9,987 bases of DNA, taken from NCBI GenBank assembly GCA_015662785.1, contig DQTM01000185.1, positions 1 to 9,987 on the forward strand, written 5' to 3'. Positions 6,309-9,987 of this stretch are shown piece by piece. The stretch's first letter is position 1; each line of letters starts with the position of its first letter. The notes below the pieces were generated by a model. The model did no database searches and had not been told where the DNA came from. It saw nothing but the letters and a program-made list of their open reading frames with translations. Made by a program: the position numbers and the translations under genes. Source of the DNA: Sulfurospirillum arcachonense (lineage in GTDB: Bacteria; Campylobacterota; Campylobacteria; Campylobacterales; Sulfurospirillaceae).

Positions 6309-7342
6309 TGATTTTAGACAATTTAATTGGTTTTTTCTCAAACGACATGAGCATAGACCTAGGAACAGCAAATACTTTGGTATCGATAAAAGGCAAAGGT
6401 ATCATCATCAATGAACCGTCAGTTGTTGCGGTCAAAAGAGACAAGTATGGCAGACAGAAGATTTTAGCTGTTGGTAGTGAAGCTAAAAATATGGTCGGCA
6501 AGACTCCTGGAAACATAGAGGCAATTCGTCCTATGAGAGATGGCGTTATTGCTGATTTTGATATGACTGAGAAGATGATAAGATACTTCATCGAAACTGC
6601 CCATAAAAGAAAGAGTTTTTTAAGACCTCGTATCATTATCTGTGTTCCTTATGGACTTACTCAAGTAGAGAGAAAAGCAGTACGTGAGTCAGCAATGAGT
6701 GCAGGAGCTAGAGAAGTCTTTTTGATTGAAGAACCTATGGCGGCTGCTATTGGAGCAGGACTTCCTATACGTGATCCTAAGGGTAGTTTGGTTGTTGATA
6801 TCGGTGGTGGTACAACTGAAATTGGTGTTGTTTCACTCGGTGGGTTAGTAATCTCAAAATCAATCAGAACTGCTGGTGACAAGATAGACTTGGCAATTGT
6901 TGAGTATGTTAAAAGAAAATACAACTTGCTTATTGGTGAGAGAACTGGTGAAGATATTAAGGTAGAAATTGGAACTGCTGTTCCTATGGATGAACCACTT
7001 AGCATGATGGTAAAAGGTCGTGACCAAGTAAGTGGATTACTAAGTAGAATTGAGCTTACAAGTGAAGATGTAAGAGATGCTACAAAAGAGCCACTTCGTG
7101 AGATAGCAGAAGTACTGAAAGATGTTCTTGAAGTTATGCCTCCTGACTTGGCCGGTGACATTGTTGAAAATGGTGTAGTCCTTACTGGTGGAGGAGCTCT
7201 AATTCGTGGTATTGATAAGTATCTTGCTGACATTGTTAAGCTTCCAATATTTGTTGCAGATGAGCCACTTTTAGCAGTTGCTAAAGGAACTGGAAAAGCA
7301 CTTGAAGAGATAGAGTTATTACAACAATTGGCAAATGAATAA
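6308..7342 (+). CDS. mreB: Rod shape-determining actin homologue MreB
   Basis: MreB polymerises with ATP beneath the inner membrane and directs lateral wall synthesis with MreC and the RodA/PBP2 machinery. The actin-fold nucleotide motifs are all visible: phosphate-1 DLGTANT (17-23), E141 in EEPMAAAIG as the catalytic region, phosphate-2 DIGGGTTEIG (164-173) and adenosine motif LTGGGALI (292-299). The N-terminal MILDNLIGFF is hydrophobic and could be a membrane-contacting helix. At 344 residues it is standard length. The ATG overlaps the clpX stop by one base (TAATG), with an AGAAGAG-type ribosome binding site about 6 nt upstream, and its end overlaps mreC by 8 nt. A 190-codon antisense frame inside it is a coding shadow. 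Confidence 0.98.
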   Translation: MILDNLIGFFSNDMSIDLGTANTLVSIKGKGIIINEPSVVAVKRDKYGRQKILAVGSEAKNMVGKTPGNIEAIRPMRDGVIADFDMTEKMIRYFIETAHKRKSFLRPRIIICVPYGLTQVERKAVRESAMSAGAREVFLIEEPMAAAIGAGLPIRDPKGSLVVDIGGGTTEIGVVSLGGLVISKSIRTAGDKIDLAIVEYVKRKYNLLIGERTGEDIKVEIGTAVPMDEPLSMMVKGRDQVSGLLSRIELTSEDVRDATKEPLREIAEVLKDVLEVMPPDLAGDIVENGVVLTGGGALIRGIDKYLADIVKLPIFVADEPLLAVAKGTGKALEEIELLQQLANE

Positions 7343-8081
7343 ATTTAAATTTATTTTTTTTATAGCAATATTTGTTGTTATATCGTTAAAGTATGGAGGT
7401 AGTGCTAGAGGTGTTTTTTCAAAAAATGCCAATAACGTTATCTCGATATATCTCGATATAAAAACAAGCATTGAGCAGAGTGTAACAGAACACTTTGCTC
7501 AACAAGAACAGATAAAAGAGCTAAGAGTAGAAAATAGAAACTTAGAAAATTCGGCAGAAGTTTTAAGTGCATTTGCAACAAAACTAAATGATGTGTTAAA
7601 GCTTAATGACATTGAAGAGTATGCCCCAAAAGTAAAATTAGTTCGTTCAAATGCTTATGTAAATTTGAATGACTATTACAAAGTTTGGATAGATTACAAA
7701 GACTTTAACTCTTCTCGCATATATGGACTTTTGAACCGTGGAAGTAGTGCTGGAATAGTAGTTCAAAAAGATGGAAATCCAATGGCTCTTTTACTAGGTG
7801 ATCCAAAATCTATTTTTTCAGTTTTTGTTGGAGTTGATAAAATCCCAGGCGTTGTTATGGGAAAGAAAAAAGAGGTACATGTAAAATATATACCACTATG
7901 GATGAACCCTAAAGAGGGTGATGAAGTAACAACAAGTGGATTAGATGGTATATTTTTTGGAGGAGTAGGAGTAGGAGTTGTTACAAAAGTGATAAAAGAG
8001 GAGTTATCTAAAACAGTAGTTGTAGAACCGTATAGTAAGATAACTGTTCCATCGTATTATCATATCATTGAGAAGAATTGA
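7335..8081 (+). CDS. mreC: Rod shape-determining protein MreC
   Basis: MreC is a bitopic inner-membrane protein whose periplasmic beta-domains activate the elongation synthases. Residues 4-18 form a strongly hydrophobic anchor, residues about 40-75 a likely coiled coil (E/K/Q-rich, heptad-like), and residues about 95-245 the two beta-barrel subdomains. The family's C-terminal signature is seen as GDEVTTSGLDGIFFGGVGVGVV (195-216, split here by positions: G195-D196, TSG 200-202, the glycine-rich run 209-214). The usual proline before the final glycine run is replaced by F/G. The length of 248 residues is at the short end of the family. It overlaps mreB by 8 nt without a good ribosome binding site, implying coupled translation. 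No mreD follows. A T8 tract lies at 7354-7361 in the anchor-coding part. Confidence 0.92.
   Translation: MNKFKFIFFIAIFVVISLKYGGSARGVFSKNANNVISIYLDIKTSIEQSVTEHFAQQEQIKELRVENRNLENSAEVLSAFATKLNDVLKLNDIEEYAPKVKLVRSNAYVNLNDYYKVWIDYKDFNSSRIYGLLNRGSSAGIVVQKDGNPMALLLGDPKSIFSVFVGVDKIPGVVMGKKKEVHVKYIPLWMNPKEGDEVTTSGLDGIFFGGVGVGVVTKVIKEELSKTVVVEPYSKITVPSYYHIIEKN
7443..7460 (+). repeat. Short tandem repeat CGATATATCT/CGATATA in mreC
   Basis: The 10-bp unit TCTCGATATA occurs twice in immediate succession around 7441-7460. The unit is not a multiple of three, so the copies are read in different frames (ISIYLDI). It is probably incidental, but it could be a site of slippage. Confidence 0.4.
7959..7977 (+). 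repeat. G-rich GGAGTA hexamer repeats in mreC
   Basis: GGA followed by near-identical hexamers (GGAGTA twice, then GGAGTT) encodes the glycine/valine run of the MreC C-terminal motif. Because the unit is 6 bp, copy changes would stay in frame. The GG runs with short spacers also fit a weak two-tetrad quadruplex pattern. Confidence 0.4.
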
Positions 8082-8114
8082 ATTCAGAACCAAATTTTGG
8101 GCTTGAATTGAATT
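8075..8114 (+). repeat. 10-bp direct repeat at the mreC-carB junction, 30-bp period
   Basis: GAATTGAATT occurs at 8075-8084, spanning the mreC stop, and again at 8105-8114, giving a period of exactly 30 bp. The first copy runs into the palindrome TGAATTCA (8079-8086). Between the copies, CCAAATTTTGG (8090-8100) is a small imperfect dyad. This could be a binding site upstream of carB, but no known operator consensus is met and no clear -35/-10 pair is visible. Confidence 0.35.
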
Positions 8115-8120
8115 TTACAT

Positions 8121-8124
8121 AGGG
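8121..8124 (+). promoter_or_regulatory. Ribosome binding site of carB
   Basis: AGGG is placed 7 nt before the ATG at 8132. It supports this start, whose translation (MPKREDIK) matches the conserved N-terminus of CarB. Confidence 0.75.
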
Positions 8125-8131
8125 AAAAAAG

Positions 8132-9987
8132 ATGCCAAAAAGAGAAGATATAAAAACCATTTTATTGATAGGATCAGGTCCTATTATCATAGGACAAGCA
8201 TGTGAGTTTGACTATTCAGGAACGCAAAGCGTCAAAACTCTAAAAGAGTTAGGATATAGAGTTGTCTTAGTAAACTCAAATCCAGCTACTATCATGACAG
8301 ACCCTGAGTTTGCAGATAGAACCTATATAGAACCAATCAACGAAGAGATAATCGCAAAAATTATCAAAAAAGAGAATGTAGATGCTGTTTTACCAACTAT
8401 GGGTGGACAGACTGCTCTTAATGTTGCTATGAGTATGTATGAAAAAGGAATGCTTGATGGTATTGAAATCCTTGGAGCAAAACCTGAAGCGATAAAAAAA
8501 GGTGAAGATAGACAAGCCTTTAAAGAAGCGATGATAAAAATAGGCATGGATTTACCTATAAGCAGATACGCTTACAATATGGAAGATGCATTAAAAGCCG
8601 CAGAGACAATAGGTTTTCCACTTATCATTCGTGCTTCATATACTCTTGCTGGTGGTGGTAGTGGTGTTGCTTATAATATTGATGAGTATAAAGAGTTAGT
8701 AGAGATGGGACTTGAAATCAGTCCAATTACTGAGATACTTATAGAAGAGTCACTTTTAGGTTGGAAAGAGTATGAAATGGAGGTTATCCGTGATAGTGCG
8801 GACAACTGTATCATCGTATGTTCTATAGAAAACTTTGATCCTATGGGAGTTCATACTGGGGATAGTATAACTATAGCTCCAGCTTTAACTCTTACTGATA
8901 AAGAGTACCAAAAGATGAGAAATGCCTCTTTTGCAATTTTACGTGAGATAGGTGTAGATACAGGTGGTAGTAATGTTCAGTTCTCAGTATGTCCTGACAC
9001 GGGACGTATGACTGTTATAGAAATGAATCCTCGTGTAAGTCGTTCTTCTGCACTTGCTTCAAAAGCAACAGGTTACCCAATTGCAAAAGTAGCAACTCTT
9101 CTTGCAGTCGGTTTCACTCTTGATGAAATTACAAATGACATTACAGGAACTGCGGCTTCTTTTGAGCCAGTAATCGACTATGTAGTTACAAAGATTCCTC
9201 GTTTCACATTTGAAAAATTTCCTATGGCTAATAGTACACTTACAACAAATATGAAGAGTGTTGGTGAAGTTATGGCAATAGGAAGAACTTTTAAAGAGTC
9301 TTTCCAAAAAGCTCTTTGTTCACTAGAAACTGGACTTAGTGGTTTTGATGAGATAACTTATGATGATGAAAAACTAAAAAAAGAGATTCGTCGTCCAAAT
9401 GAAGTAAGAATGCTCTGTGTTATGGAAGCTATGGGTCGTGGTATGAGTGTTGATGAACTTTATGAACTCTCCAAGATAGACAAGTGGTACTTAAATCAGT
9501 TCAAAGAGATACTAGAACTTGAGAAAAAACTAGATATGTTTGCATTGAATGATGAAAAACTTTTAAGACTTGCAAAAACTTATGGTTTTTCAGATAAAAA
9601 AATAGCTTGGCTTATAAACAAGTATGATAACTTAGAATTAACTCAAAATGATATCTATACAGCTCGTGCAAAACTAGGAATAGATTTTGAGTACAACGAA
9701 GTAGATACTTGTGCAGCTGAATTTAAAGCTTTGACACCGTATCTCTACTCAACAACAAATATAACCAAACTTCCTAAAGTTGAAGTTAAAAAAGATGACA
9801 AGAAAAAAGTTATGATTATTGGTGGTGGACCAAACAGAATCGGACAGGGAATCGAGTTTGATTACTGTTGTGTTCATGCCTCTTATGCTTTGCGTGATTT
9901 AGGCGTTACAACAATCATGTATAACTGTAACCCTGAAACGGTTTCTACTGATTATGATACGAGTGATATACTCTATTTTGAGCCGAT
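8132..9987 (+). CDS. carB: Carbamoyl-phosphate synthase large subunit CarB, 3' part beyond window
   Basis: CarB makes carbamoyl phosphate from bicarbonate, ammonia (delivered from glutamine by CarA) and two ATP, supplying arginine and pyrimidine synthesis. The window holds 618 codons plus two bases of a protein that is usually about 1,070-1,090 residues. The first ATP-grasp half (carboxyphosphate site) is complete: SGPIIIGQACEFDYSG (15-30), R127, GGSNVQF, and E297 with N299 in EMNPRVSRSSALASKATG. The middle oligomerisation region spans about 400-550. The second half begins near residue 557 with GGGPNRIGQGIEFDYCC, and the C-terminal ATP-grasp and allosteric domains lie outside. No carA is in the window. 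It starts 50 bp after mreC on the same strand, so it may be read through from the shape operon or have its own promoter. Confidence 0.98.
   Translation, partial: MPKREDIKTILLIGSGPIIIGQACEFDYSGTQSVKTLKELGYRVVLVNSNPATIMTDPEFADRTYIEPINEEIIAKIIKKENVDAVLPTMGGQTALNVAMSMYEKGMLDGIEILGAKPEAIKKGEDRQAFKEAMIKIGMDLPISRYAYNMEDALKAAETIGFPLIIRASYTLAGGGSGVAYNIDEYKELVEMGLEISPITEILIEESLLGWKEYEMEVIRDSADNCIIVCSIENFDPMGVHTGDSITIAPALTLTDKEYQKMRNASFAILREIGVDTGGSNVQFSVCPDTGRMTVIEMNPRVSRSSALASKATGYPIAKVATLLAVGFTLDEITNDITGTAASFEPVIDYVVTKIPRFTFEKFPMANSTLTTNMKSVGEVMAIGRTFKESFQKALCSLETGLSGFDEITYDDEKLKKEIRRPNEVRMLCVMEAMGRGMSVDELYELSKIDKWYLNQFKEILELEKKLDMFALNDEKLLRLAKTYGFSDKKIAWLINKYDNLELTQNDIYTARAKLGIDFEYNEVDTCAAEFKALTPYLYSTTNITKLPKVEVKKDDKKKVMIIGGGPNRIGQGIEFDYCCVHASYALRDLGVTTIMYNCNPETVSTDYDTSDILYFEP

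Noticed and set aside
6283..6636. 117-codon minus-strand ORF across the clpX-mreB junction
   Set aside because: Overlaps two clearly conserved genes on the other strand and has no supporting start signals.
6661..7233. 190-codon minus-strand ORF opposite mreB
   Set aside because: Ser/Pro/Thr-rich composition with no recognisable domain, lying wholly within the conserved mreB; typical antisense shadow of a well-conserved gene.
8089..8101. Rho-independent terminator after mreC
   Set aside because: CCAAATTTTGG has too short a stem and loop and no following T run, so it cannot be called a terminator.
8073..8120. ArgR box upstream of carB
   Set aside because: TGAAT and ATTCA half-sites are present only as the compact TGAATTCA, without the 4-5 bp spacer of an ARG box.
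1..9987. Mobile elements, CRISPR arrays, tRNA/rRNA genes, toxin-antitoxin or defence genes
   Set aside because: No transposase, integrase, repeat-spacer array, tRNA-like or rRNA-like sequence was found. All the DNA is accounted for by housekeeping or envelope genes with short gaps.

Overview
The window is AT-rich, gene-dense bacterial chromosome. Its gene order (fabZ-lpxA-clpX-mreB-mreC, then carB) and codon use point to Campylobacterota, the former Epsilonproteobacteria. As I recall, fabZ-lpxA-clpX-mreB-mreC is collinear in Helicobacter pylori, and mreC lies close to carB in Campylobacter jejuni. A free-living Sulfurimonas/Arcobacter-type genome is my best guess from the large DUF748 protein and general style, but genus cannot be fixed from sequence reading alone.

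Layout. Positions 1-2604 on the minus strand hold one uninterrupted reading frame of at least 868 codons, running off the left edge. It encodes a membrane-anchored AsmA-like DUF748 protein built from three regular modules of about 210 residues and ending in an OmpA-like region. A 103-bp divergent intergenic region (2605-2707) contains a near-perfect palindrome carrying a TATAAT box on each strand, and it can plausibly drive both sides. From 2708 rightward all genes are on the plus strand: queH (last step of queuosine synthesis, with a long lineage-type C-terminal extension), fabZ, lpxA, clpX, mreB, mreC and the first 618 codons of carB.

fabZ to mreC is tightly packed. Junctions are overlapping stop/start (TAATG) at fabZ-lpxA and clpX-mreB, zero spacing at lpxA-clpX, and an 8-nt overlap at mreB-mreC, so this is almost certainly one translationally coupled operon. 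It combines acyl-chain dehydration for membrane lipids (FabZ), the first acylation of lipid A (LpxA), the ATP-dependent unfoldase of ClpXP (ClpX) and the cell-elongation scaffold (MreB/MreC). The product set makes envelope growth the unifying theme. The DUF748 protein on the other strand belongs to a superfamily linked to lipid transport and outer-membrane assembly, so it may fit the same theme. There is no mreD after mreC. carB (arginine/pyrimidine supply) follows 50 bp later and may be co-transcribed.

Both queH and fabZ must start at TTG, because in-frame stops lie just upstream and no ATG is available. There are no rRNA, tRNA, CRISPR, phage or insertion-sequence features. I see no evidence for a wholly new multi-gene system. 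The most interesting points are the palindromic bidirectional promoter, the periodic architecture of the DUF748 protein, the unexplained QueH extension and a repeated TACATGTA motif.
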